Source of the DNA: Membranipora membranacea
Taxonomy: Eukaryota > Bryozoa > Gymnolaemata > Cheilostomatida > Membraniporidae
Assembly: GCA_914767715.1 (NCBI GenBank)
Contig: OU612071.1
Coordinates: 5,208,001 to 5,272,000 of the forward strand
DNA length: 64,000 nucleotides
Direction of reading: 5' to 3'
Below, piece by piece: positions 40,201 through 48,399 of this stretch. How positions within the stretch are numbered: position 1 is the first letter of the stretch; each line of letters opens with the position of its first letter. A model generated the notes under the pieces. That model was not told the DNA's origin, ran no database searches, and saw nothing but the letters and a program-made list of their open reading frames with translations. The translations under genes were made by a program, and so were the position numbers.

Positions 40201-43200
40201 GGCAGCAGCATGATTGAAAAAGTAGTTTCGCTTTAATGATAGTTATACGCAGGTGATAAAAGAGGTATTGCAATCGTTGTTGGCCGCATCTCAGCTTTTT
40301 ATGATAGCAGACCCATGTAAAGTTGTAATTTCACTAATTATGACATGCTCTTTAAGATTTTGGATGTTTTGAAAACTTATCATCCTTTTTTGATCACTTT
40401 CCCTTTTACCGGCAGTGTTTTTGGCAATTAGCGGCCCATTGTGCAACTTAGTGTAAGGTACATTGTTACCATTGCGATCAGCGTGAAAAACTGTACCAGA
40501 AACAACTGACAAACCTTATCCATCCAAAAGTGCAAATGGAAGTGACAAGATGGGCAGGGGCTGCCACAGGACTAGAAACAACTACAAGCATCCACAATTA
40601 TACCAGAAAAAGTCTTCAATAGATTCAACATCTTATGGATAGGATAGGGTAGGGTAGGATAGGGGAGAAGAACATATAGCATAAGCGGGAACACAATCAT
40701 ACATAACCATTACTAAAAGCATGTGCCAAAACCAAAGACATCATATTCTGCTAACATTTTCTAACAGACAATGTCAAATCAAATTCAGAGTTGCTTCCCC
40801 CTTGTGAGAATTGATACTACATACACATCGTCCATACTTTCTCAAGAAAAACCTTTTCATCTTTCCGGCACTTTGCATCACCATTATTCTCAATTTCACT
40901 AGGAGAGGTAGTTGGACCACAGTTTGATTCATCAATTTTCAGTGAAAGACAGCTCATATTTTGTGAAGGCTATTTAATTTGAAAAGCCAACTTTCCACAA
41001 CCATCAGCAGTCATGCAGAACAGTAGAAGAGAATCAGCGGAATAGCAGAACTTCTAGATGTTACGATCCTGTTTCACCCAATCAGAGGGATCCATTAGGG
41101 CTGTAAGGTTGCCGACTAGTCAGTTAGTAAATCAAACCATCTCAAATTGCACTATCCTCATCTCATACAAGGTGAGTACACTTCCATCTCACGAACAATT
41201 ATTCTCTCTAAACACAATTTGGGATATATGGTCTCAGCAAGCACCACCTGGCTTAACAGCTAAATCATAGAAAAGTGCAGGGAGAGAACCACAACATGCA
41301 ATGGCTTGGGTGAAAAAAAAAAACATCAAGTCAATTGAAATGTATTGTCTTGGATTTAAATTGGAGTTGCCCCCTACAGATTGTTGTGACTATTCGACTG
41401 AGAACATTAGTACAAAAGCAACTCAAACATCCAGGCGTATTGCATCAAAGATGTTGACTCAATCTCCCCTCAGCTCTCATGCTCATGATGCATTGTCAGA
41501 AGAGCTCTTACACGCAACTGAAAGCATCTGCTGAATTTTTACATAAATCTAGCCTGTTTGGACACGCTTTATTTGATGGGAGGTGGGAACTCCACCAAAC
41601 GAAGCTTATCAAGACATACTAGCACAAACCATGCCATCCACTAGGCTTCTAAATCTTAAGCCCAAACACCGTATATTATAACTATTCAAATACTGATAAC
41701 AATACCTGGGGCTTGGGTTGAAGCTTTTGTTGTTGAGGTACTAGCTAAATAAACAAAGAATATTCAAATAAAAGTGATTTTCGCTATATTAGGTGTACTA
41801 AAGGACTACTAAATTGTGTTTCTGTCTTCTTCAGCATGATGTTGAAATAATATGTATGAGAGAATGTATGTATGTGCGAGGTAACACTGTTGAGGATCAT
41901 TGTATGATGGCCCAAATCAGACCAGCAAACCTCACTTACTTCTCATCTCAAATTTAGCAATTGAAAACCACAGTAGCCTAATGGTGTGGTGTGTATAAGA
42001 TTACCAAATTATCTACAAAATCTTGCTATTTTTCACGATGTTATATTCAAAATGTCAAGTTGATGCAAGAAGCTTCTCTAACTCCGCAGTGAATGCACAT
42101 AATCAGTTATGTGAAACTTAGGTTACGTTAGTGATCCAACAAATTACGTTGCGTTGATAATATCAAGCAAAGGTTAGACAACTTCTAACCACAACTAAAA
42201 CTCACAGTTAGGTCCTCTATAAGTAGTTATCTGCGCGATACTCGGAGCTACATCAGGATTACGAGGTAGAGTATACGCCTTCACAGTATACACAGTATTA
42301 TACTTCTCTAGGTAAGGAATCGTGTATCGGAAGTGCTGGTACCAGATAAGACGCTCCGAGATTATCCTATCTGGGCTCCATATATGCATATATATACATG
42401 CCTCCTCTACCTGAGAAATGAAAAAAGGAAACTTTGTATAAGTTAAATTCAAAATACCTCTTCAAGGTATGTGCAGAATGCAGATATTAACCATGCATAT
42501 ATATATATATACATATCTCCTTTACCTGGGAAATACGAAAAAAATATATATAAATCTAACTCAAAAACCTATAAATATTGATTGTGTAGATACTAAACTA
42601 TGCCGTTGTATCTTTACGTGCTGTCTAGCAAAGAAGAAGCTTACCAAGTAGGTGAGATTTGATAATGGGGCAATGGCAATGAAAATCAGGTTGGCGTGGA
42701 GAGACTGTATTACTATAAAATCTAGCTCTTAGTTCATTGATGGTAGAAAGAAGTTTCTGTCCCTTTTAATCAACTACAAGAGTAATCTCTTCGAGACAGC
42801 ACCACAAGCAATGTACGACGTATTTGTAAGCTATACTATCCTGGACGATCAAAAATTTGTTCATTCAAACAGGCTTACAACTCCAAAATTTATAGCTAGC
42901 TAACACTTCACTTGACACCTATACTACAAGCAAACTCCTTGTTATTTGTGGAAAATTGGAATGAGCTTATAACCCAAGAAATGCACATAAGAAAATCCAG
43001 CTAATATTAACTATGCTACGGTTTGGGTTGTGTGTTCTTAAATTATGAACATCTCTCTGAGCCCATCATCCAAGTTAAAAAGTCTAAAGGAAGCAATTAT
43101 CAAGAAGAACTTGATCCTTATTTTGTTTATACATGAAAAGCTTGCAAGTTTATATTTCAGAAGAGAGTCACGAGCCCCTTGGCAGATTAAGTGAAAGCAG

Positions 43201-46200
43201 GTATATAACAGTAATAGTCACATGACTTTGTGGGTTAAGTTTCAAAGTAAGTAATTTCTCCCAGGTTCATGTACTGAAACCACTACTATATTGTGTCATC
43301 TGAGTGGTTCATATTTTATCTGATACATTTCATTGGCCAATGAATTTAAGATAAAGCAAATCAGCCTGGGTTTCAACTTGATCTCTGATATTTTGACCTT
43401 GGATAAGCCGAGGGCAGGATTCCAGTGCAACCATTTGTAGAGATGATCAGAAGGTGGATCAAGTAGCAGATATAAACAAAACTCAGTCTTTTGCAGCTAG
43501 ATGATAGGAATAGAGCTGTTGGACAGTTGAGACTAGTGATGTATCTTCGCGATGAGAGCAGCATCTTTAAAATCCCTGATTAAAATTCGGTCCAAACCAA
43601 GTTAGGTAGCTGACTTTAAATTAGCTCTGGACTTTGGAGAATTATCTTGAGCCCAAAAATGTACTAAATTCATTGAAAACGATGGATAACCCAGTAACTT
43701 TACGAATATTGTTTGAGCCAGTGGTTGTGCCTTACGGTGATTGTAATGAATCCGCTACTGCCAAACTAAATCTGACATTGATCTGTATCTTACCTCAACG
43801 CCAGTCTTGTTGCGCGAAACCTTCAGTAAAAATCCTTCTGTTCGGTTTAGGATCAGATCTGAAACACATAAATACTATGAAAATAGGAATCAAATCATAA
43901 CTAAGGCCAAAAATGTAAATCCTAGCTGTTACAGTATACAGTTCAACAATAACTGATTGAATGGCCAAGTTGTATCGATCGGAGATAGCCGAGCTTTCAG
44001 CATTGAGATTTCAACCCTCCCTTTTTAACAAGAGGAGTTGCATTGATATAAAACCCTCCCTTTTCAACAAGAGGAGTTGCCTACTGCCATTCCAATATCG
44101 AAACAAATATTAGCTTCGATTGCCATAGCTTAAATCTAGCTGACACCAATTTTCTATAGCTCAGGTATAAGCTGAAAAGATTTCCATTTCAATCGAGTGG
44201 GAATCGGCCGAAATTTCTAATGGTAGACATATACGCAAAATGAGTGTCTATGACATCATATCCCCCTACGCAAGGCGAGCGAGCGAGTGCCAGCATGCCT
44301 TACTTTGATAAGTCGTAACTTTCGTCCTAGTTGGCCAATCGAGCTGTTCTTGTGCTTATTTTGAAGCTTATAAGCTAGAGAAGTTTTTCTGATTATTTTT
44401 AATTTTTTTATTCTCAATATGCAGGCAGGTTGAAGCCTCTTAGGGTCAAACACACCCCAGTAGCCAATGAGCTGAATTCGGATTCGAAACCCATGTCACT
44501 CAACAGTTGCGCACTTTGGCACCCGGCGCTCCAACCAACTGAGCCAGCTCCTACTCCAGGCTAGTACATTACTTAGTATACATACGATGCGAGGCCTTCC
44601 AGTTGAATGTAACTCCGGTCTTCTTGTTAGATGCCATGAACATGTTGGCCTGGAAGCTCCGAATTCCGCTCGACTGTAACGCAACACTGGTATTGTTCCA
44701 TCCCACATCGCACTGATCTAGAAAATATATAAGCAGCGTTATGATATGGGAGCGGCCGTGGCGCAATGGGTAAGGCATGGGTCTTTCAATCGAGAGGTCC
44801 CATGTTCGATCCCCGGCGTGGCACGTGGTGTCAGGAAGAGCATCCGACCTCAAATGCTCCTCTGCCCCATCAGGATCTAGTCCGTAGACCCGCACTGATA
44901 TCGAGACAAAAAACCAAGTAACATCATGGTTTCTCACACGGTATCACAGGGTATCGAGACTGAAACTTCATTCAGATGTAAGTGCGCTTGTTCCGAGAGG
45001 AAGGGGGGATGGGCAACAGAGAGGGCGATTGATAGTGACACCAAATTTGACATCTAACCAGCAACTGGACAAAACAGGAAAAAAAATTACACAAGAAGGC
45101 TATTGATATACATCTGAAACTTCAGATGAAATAGAAAGAGAGAACAGAGTTTTCTCCCAAAAGCATACGTACATGAGTAAATCTCACATGCTGGGTAGGC
45201 TAGTCAGACTAGTAGCCCAATAAGATTTCAAGTTTGCATTGAATCTTGAAATATAATGCTTTAGTTATTTTCCATAATTTAGACAAATATTTGCTAAAAT
45301 AGGTTATTGCTTCCCTACAGCTACTTACACAATCAGAGCTTATATTCAAAAGCAAATTTGCACAGACACATGAAAAACAAATATTTCCTATTTGTTCAAG
45401 CTATGTACCAAATTATGGGAAAATAAACACATTTAGTGGGCAAGCAAAGAGAAAGCAATATTGTTTTTACTAATTTTAGACATTATAGTGTAAGTCAATA
45501 CTTTCTCAATGACATGGCGTTGGCTCTCTCCCCACAGCCGATCAGATAACAACAAACAAGTCAGCTAGTCAATATCTATATTGTTCAAACATAAGAAAAG
45601 ATGTAGTAATGTTACGATTTACGGAGTTGTCCGGCTTGTCTGTCTGTGCTAATACAGGACTAGGTGTGGACGATGAATGAATGGTTGTATGAAACGAGTG
45701 AAGAATATGGCATAATAGCTAATATTCACTCCAAAGAATTGAACATTGCCTTGAGTTTAATTCAGCTAGTTACATGGTGACTTAATGTTAGCTACCGCTA
45801 ATTTTTACGAGTGAAGGATGGATAAAGTCATCAGATTCAGATGGCATGACCGTTGAATGACCAGAAATACCCTCTTGGGAGAGTGGGTGTAAGTTTTAAA
45901 AATAATTTTTAAAGTTGAAACGCAGTAGAGTGTATGAAATCTCAAGGACAATGAACTTTCTTAAAATGTCAACAGAAGTGTCAATATATTTTAGCCATAA
46001 AAAAATCTTTATTCATTCAAAACCAGAACTTCATCAGAAAGTCAGTGATAGGGAGCACTAACCAATCCTCAATCCAACCAACTTACTGCTCAGGCTAACA
46101 GACCGGCAGACACTCAAAATCAATTATTCATGGCACAACAAGTTACACAATCTTAAAGTAAAATACTTCAATTTTTAATCGGAGTTAAAATCAGGTCAAG

Positions 46201-48156
46201 GGATGTCCATAAGTCGTCAGCGTGCCTGCACCAAGCCTAGTCTGCAGACAATGATGAGCTCACAGGCGATTAGTACACCAAAATACACAATGACGGCAAA
46301 ACCTATCATTTGATCCAACAGACGTTATGATGTGATTGGTTAGTTAACTGGCAACCCCCTCCGCCTACCCCAAACCAAGAAAATAAGTTTTTGTTTCCTG
46401 ACGATGAAGAAGTCTAATGAGACAAAGACATCCTTGAGGTTTTCACTTTGAGTCCCAAAAGCAGAATACAAAAAGTTTTAAAATGTGTTCAAACTAGCCA
46501 ATCATGTTTTTTTTTCAAAAAATAAAAGCCAATGTGGATTTTTGACGGTTGGCCTCCGCCAGTTATTGCCAGCATGTTCAGTGCCGCAAAATTGACGAAA
46601 TAAGTATTTTTATTTCCTCATTGCAGGTATTTTAATTAGTTTGTAGAAGGGGATTCCCTGGCTATACGCAACAAAATAAGACAGATAAACTCATGATCTG
46701 TTAGAATTCACAGAACACCATTATCATAATAAAAGTTGCAAGGTTATTTCCTCAATTTAAACAACCAAACATAGGATAAGAGAAAACCACAATGATTCAG
46801 GTTGTAAGTATTCTGACAGTCAACTTTAATTTTGACCTAATAATTGGCACTAACAGACCTGAAGGTAGGTAGCTACACGGTACTCAGGATTTTGTATGTG
46901 TGTATTTGTGAAAGATGAAAATTTTCACTAACGCCACAGCAGAGAGGGGGATATCCCACCCTCCCTGACAACAACATGTTCTACTTAGAGTGGGACACGT
47001 GGAATGTAGATAGACTTTTGTCACAGTTGAAATCTTGATAAGTCCATCAGCACATACTTAACTAAAACATGGATATAAAATGATTTGGCCTGTGGGAATC
47101 CGGTTCTATATGATGGCACAATGCCAGTTGAGGGTGGAGTTGGGAGACACACAAAAGCTGTTAATTCACCCTTAAGGCTGGTCCACATCGCCTCTCTTTA
47201 TCTGGTACGATCCTTAACAATGTGAACACATAATTATCCCAGCACTATCCCAGACAAAAACCTCATTTGTGATCTGGGGTGAGTTATGCATGTGAATATA
47301 AGACTGACCAACTTGGAAAGCATCTTGGACAATGTGGACCAGCCTTTATCTATTCTATCCAGTCTGAGTTTGTGTTGTGTTACTCACTTTGGTTTGTATA
47401 GGCTCTGCATACTATCTATAAAAGAATGATTGAATTTTGTTGACAATAAAGCTGATTGAGTGAAACCACTACTTACAATGACAAAAGAATGAATGAAATT
47501 CCAGGTTCTTTGACAATTATGGAATCTCAATATTGTGAGAAAGTATATTATGCTTGCAGGCCTAGCAGTCAAAAATACTAGCTGCATTGTTGGCAACCCA
47601 GATTTTTTTCAGCTCAGTAATTTCAAAAATCAACTTGTTTTTTTAGGTAAGCAGCAGCAAATAAATTAGTCATACTAGCGTAGAACTCAGCCCGACTACG
47701 GCAGCAAGATTTCAAGTCAGAAACGAGAAACGTCTTATAACTTAATAAATTTAAGAAAAATTCCTAAGAAGTATTCAAATAATTTTTTGATGACTGCCAC
47801 ATACTCATATAACACAGAAAATCCTAGAAGAGACAGCGTTATGATAACTAGAGTTCATTCTAGCACCTTAATATTAGCTAGCATCAATGTTCACTAGCCA
47901 CGGTGAAAGCTCATATAAAGCGAGGAAGCTGAGTAAATGCAAGCTAGCAATAGCATTCACTGCATCAACCTCTTGTAAAGTGACCAACCTTTCCCATCTC
48001 AGGTAGTCATAGCTTACTTACATATTTTGTAGAAGAGCAGTTGACGTTATCCGGTCCGTCAGCAGATGCCGCTTTGTAACACAACAGTAACTGTAGTATA
48101 CAAGCCAACAGGCAGACAGCTACACTGCACACCTTGGTATTCCCTATAAGACCCAT
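25275..48156 (-). CDS. interleukin-17-receptor-like type I membrane receptor, 20 exons, 1,170 aa
   Basis: Exons, 5' to 3': 48156-48018, 44717-44586, 42406-42206, 41744-41706, 38970-38768, 38105-38040, 37665-37560, 36561-36404, 35967-35857, 35536-35413, 32761-32588, 32189-31988, 31600-31411, 30835-30731, 29801-29718, 29384-29330, 28125-27766, 27402-27018, 26416-26349, 25885-25275. All have GT-AG borders, all phases agree, and the total is 3,513 bp with stop. Predicted order: leader peptide, Cys-containing N-terminal module, FnIII-like module with C-x5-C, a third extracellular module, one membrane helix (about residues 432-452), a SEFIR-like domain (about 507-650) and a 520-residue low-complexity tail. 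This is the family architecture of IL-17 receptors, which signal through SEFIR-SEFIR contact with an adaptor (family knowledge). The closest subfamily cannot be told. No minus-strand AATAAA was found downstream. The gene is convergent with the distal exon ending at 24838. Confidence 0.85.
25435..25505 (-). repeat. in-frame 33-36-bp repeats in the receptor tail
   Basis: TCTGATTGGTCAGTGTATTG is repeated on the plus strand, and a third related unit (TCTGATCGGTTAGAGGAC) lies just upstream. On the minus strand they encode two copies of QYTDQSEA and a degenerate SSNRSEA. Confidence 0.85.
28449..28575. mobile_element. truncated copy of the CCGTAGTTT-ended MITE family
   Basis: Begins GTGCTGTAGTTTAGAAT and contains ACCAGGTGGGGTGCTGAAAG and CTCCTCCTATGG. 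These match internal words of the elements at 55,453, 56,986 and 62,884 (ACCAGGTGGGATGCTGTAAG). The far terminus is not clear. It lies in receptor intron 16. Confidence 0.55.
28661..29259. mobile_element. foldback element with ~130-bp inverted arms and tRNA-like core
   Basis: TTTGAGGCTGCTATTTTGTA at 28661 is inverted at about 29240-29259. The arms continue through GTGAGCGATTTCCAG and GAAGTTATGGTCTCTCAAAC. Inside, a minus-strand tRNA-like piece (GGTTCGAGTCCC, GTTGCCTGCTGG; about 28895-28955) is mirrored by a plus-strand one (GATTTGCCTGCTGG, GGTTCGGACCC; about 29005-29050). The whole element is thus a long imperfect palindrome, probably two inverted SINE-like units, in receptor intron 16. Confidence 0.75.
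29718..32189 (-). other. receptor exons 12-15: SEFIR-like signalling domain
   Basis: After a linker, exon 12 has KKCRVCITYTTCDTYNR, fitting the first strand and box 1 of SEFIR/TIR-like folds, then a helix MKIGGTLCEIFNSFF. Exon 13 has HTNYIIVLCTSELLAAY, fitting the conserved I-I-V-L-C-(S/T) strand, and later KVLILV. Exon 14 (SLHPSHRDLCGNL) and exon 15 (VLVFDPGVV) complete it. The assignment rests on motif order and position just inside the membrane. A TIR domain is the main alternative. Confidence 0.65.
29907..30480. mobile_element. MITE with ~80-bp terminal inverted repeats
   Basis: Left end TTAAACCATTCACACAATGAA and right end (inverted) TTAAAGCATTCACACAATGAA. The arms extend through AGCT(T)ATAAGCTT/GCCCAAGAACAGC-like words. 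It carries no transposase frame. A related partial copy lies in inverse orientation at 44,215-44,400. It occupies receptor intron 14. Confidence 0.8.
32588..32761 (-). other. receptor exon 11: transmembrane helix
   Basis: Encodes WELPVFLPIAIVVLVSIA, then SFCLWRRRR. This is one hydrophobic helix of about 21 residues followed by four arginines, the stop-transfer signal of a type I protein, so downstream exons are cytoplasmic. Confidence 0.9.
33922..33928 (+). promoter_or_regulatory. TATA box of the intron-nested membrane protein gene
   Basis: TATAAAA 98 bp before the ATG at 34026, a normal core-promoter distance for a short leader. With the AATAAA at 34923 it frames a compact transcription unit. 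Confidence 0.5.
34026..34789 (+). CDS. intronless six-pass membrane protein, one-base frame break
   Basis: Two abutting frames: 34026-34328 (100 aa) and the -1 frame to 34789. The first frame stops at TAA just after a run of seven A (34313-34319); the second frame is already open there and continues without a stop. One extra base in the run would give a single protein of about 254 aa. Hydrophobic segments: two in the first part (WIRVTHLALVLANIITD; WWCGVGIAWTLLIYEAIALA) and four in the second (ILGIILGDTVAIFANWALVV; ISVCVALTSCVF; FLSHTVFTLCISISMALITC; ILCSVSLATYLVFPWICW). I do not recognise the family. It lies on the opposite strand inside receptor intron 10. A sequencing slip in the A run, a recent pseudogene, or programmed -1 shifting are all possible. 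Confidence 0.6.
34923..34928 (+). terminator. polyadenylation signal of the nested gene
   Basis: AATAAA 134 bp after the stop at 34787-34789. Confidence 0.55.
35413..36561 (-). other. receptor exons 8-10: third extracellular module and juxtamembrane cysteines
   Basis: Exon 8 begins TDYLPEVPPVLRIASDNNLTL, a typical start of an FnIII-like module, and has HIEKYTLVLRSH. Exon 9 contains WTVGSVSIRHMYI. Exon 10 carries SICASQGECNVDG and GCKACNH, four cysteines just before the membrane. I cannot assign this part to a named domain. It makes the ectodomain longer than a simple two-module IL-17 receptor. Confidence 0.6.
37560..38970 (-). other. receptor exons 5-7: second FnIII-like module with C-x5-C
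   Basis: Exon 5 encodes INLTC, YRLIVSFIRTSYR and HTYYTVTVTH. Exon 6 encodes VVTFRDIIPGKYKVQ. Exon 7 encodes VVPYKQDMSGCVSRRLCQEQ. The run L-x-x-(L/I)-x-P-G-x-Y-x-V-x-(V/I)-x-P followed by a close Cys pair is the end of the second FnIII-like domain in IL-17 receptors (family knowledge). Entry phases 1, 0, 0 and the C-x5-C spacing are the same as in the secreted gene at 57,634-59,524. Sites NLT and NHT are potential N-glycosylation sites. Confidence 0.8.
39495..40490. mobile_element. ~1-kb imperfect foldback repeat in receptor intron 4
   Basis: Words at 39500-39560 (AAGTTGCACAATAGGC, ACCAAAAACGCTGCCG) and 39740-39870 (AAAAGGGAAGGTGATGAAAA, GAGCATGTCATAATTAGTG, TTTACATG) recur, joined together, in inverted orientation at about 40490-40310. 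The left arm carries about 175 bp of extra sequence (about 39562-39738) relative to the right arm. Confidence 0.75.
42380..42560 (-). repeat. tandem duplication of the exon-3 acceptor region of the receptor
   Basis: The segment with ATGCATATATATACAT, then CTCCTCTACCTGAGAAAT and AACT(T)...AAAATACCT at about 42385-42465 recurs about 108 bp higher as ATGCATATATATATATATAC, TCTCCTTTACCTGGGAAAT and ...CAAAAACCT. On the minus strand the upstream copy keeps a TTTCCCAG acceptor and the first 25 or so exon bases, but then runs into AT repeat. Confidence 0.7.
43998..44080. repeat. ~43-bp direct duplication
   Basis: AACCCTCCCTTTTTAACAAG followed by AGGAGTTGC is repeated about 40 bp later with a single change (TTTTCAACAAG). 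Confidence 0.85.
44215..44400. mobile_element. partial copy of the 29,907-30,480 MITE
   Basis: Words TAGACATATACGCAAAATG, GACATCATATCCCCCT, GCAAGGCGAGCGAGCG and AGCTTATAAGCT match the inverted sequence of about 29,950-30,118. One end is missing where the SINE at 44,405 begins. Confidence 0.7.
44405..44560 (-). mobile_element. tRNA-derived SINE, second copy of the 13,085-13,300 family
   Basis: On the minus strand GGAGCTGGCTCAGTTGG and GGGTTTCGAATCC give A- and B-box-like words at tRNA spacing. The body with TGGCTACTGGGGTG and ACCTGCCTGCATA matches the copy at the array edge. It lies just downstream of receptor exon 2. Confidence 0.7.
44745..44945 (+). mobile_element. tRNA-Glu-like SINE
   Basis: GGCCGTGGCGCAATGGGTAA (A box) and TGTTCGATCCCCGG (B box) frame an anticodon-loop-like CTTTCAA (TTC). 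The acceptor stem does not pair, and the tRNA head runs directly into GTGGTGTCAGGAAGAGCATC, so it is a SINE rather than a tRNA gene. It lies about 30 bp upstream of receptor exon 2. Confidence 0.7.
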
Positions 48157-48359
48157 GATACTGCCTAGCTTCTCCTGACTTTAGCCGAAAACTCCATTAT
48201 CATTTAAGCAGCTAGGAGGTTGCATGCTCTTCTTCTTGCTCCTTCAGTGGACATTATTTAAGCCGTCATTGATGCTGCAACAGGGAAAATATTTGTGAAT
48301 TCGGCTGTCAAGTTTTTATGAGTACGCTCCCAACCAAATACAAAAATAAAATAACAAGC

Positions 48360-48376
48360 CCGGGGGGGGGGGGGGA
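48360..48376. repeat. poly-G tract
   Basis: A run of G directly visible. Similar G or C runs occur near 37688-37703, 55361-55374 and 56731-56742. They are likely assembly-length-uncertain homopolymers. Confidence 0.8.
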
Positions 48377-48399
48377 GCGTCAGCTTATGTGGAGGAAAC

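Larger units (their letters stand above)
41706..48156 (-). other. receptor exons 1-4: leader and first ectodomain module
   Basis: Exon 1 (48156-48018) begins MGLIGNTKV and has a hydrophobic core VCLLACILQLLLC, then a polar start of the mature chain with NCSS. Its end has two overlapping donors (GTAAGTAAGC); only the second gives phase 1 and an open exon 2. Exon 2 (44717-44586) carries QCDVGWNNTS and VTFNW, a strand pattern like the first FnIII-like domain of IL-17 receptors. Exon 3 (42406-42206) has EACIYMHIWSPD, IWYQHFRYTI and YTVKAYTLP. I place its start at the second of two acceptors because only that keeps the frame. Exon 4 (39 bp) encodes a Ser/Thr linker. N-glycosylation sites are visible in exons 1 and 2. 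Confidence 0.75.

Noticed and set aside
44745-44830. tRNA-Glu gene.
   Set aside because: A and B boxes are present but the acceptor arms do not pair and a SINE body follows. The same reasoning applies to the tRNA-like pieces at 3035-3102, 13227-13293, 28895-29050 and 44405-44560.
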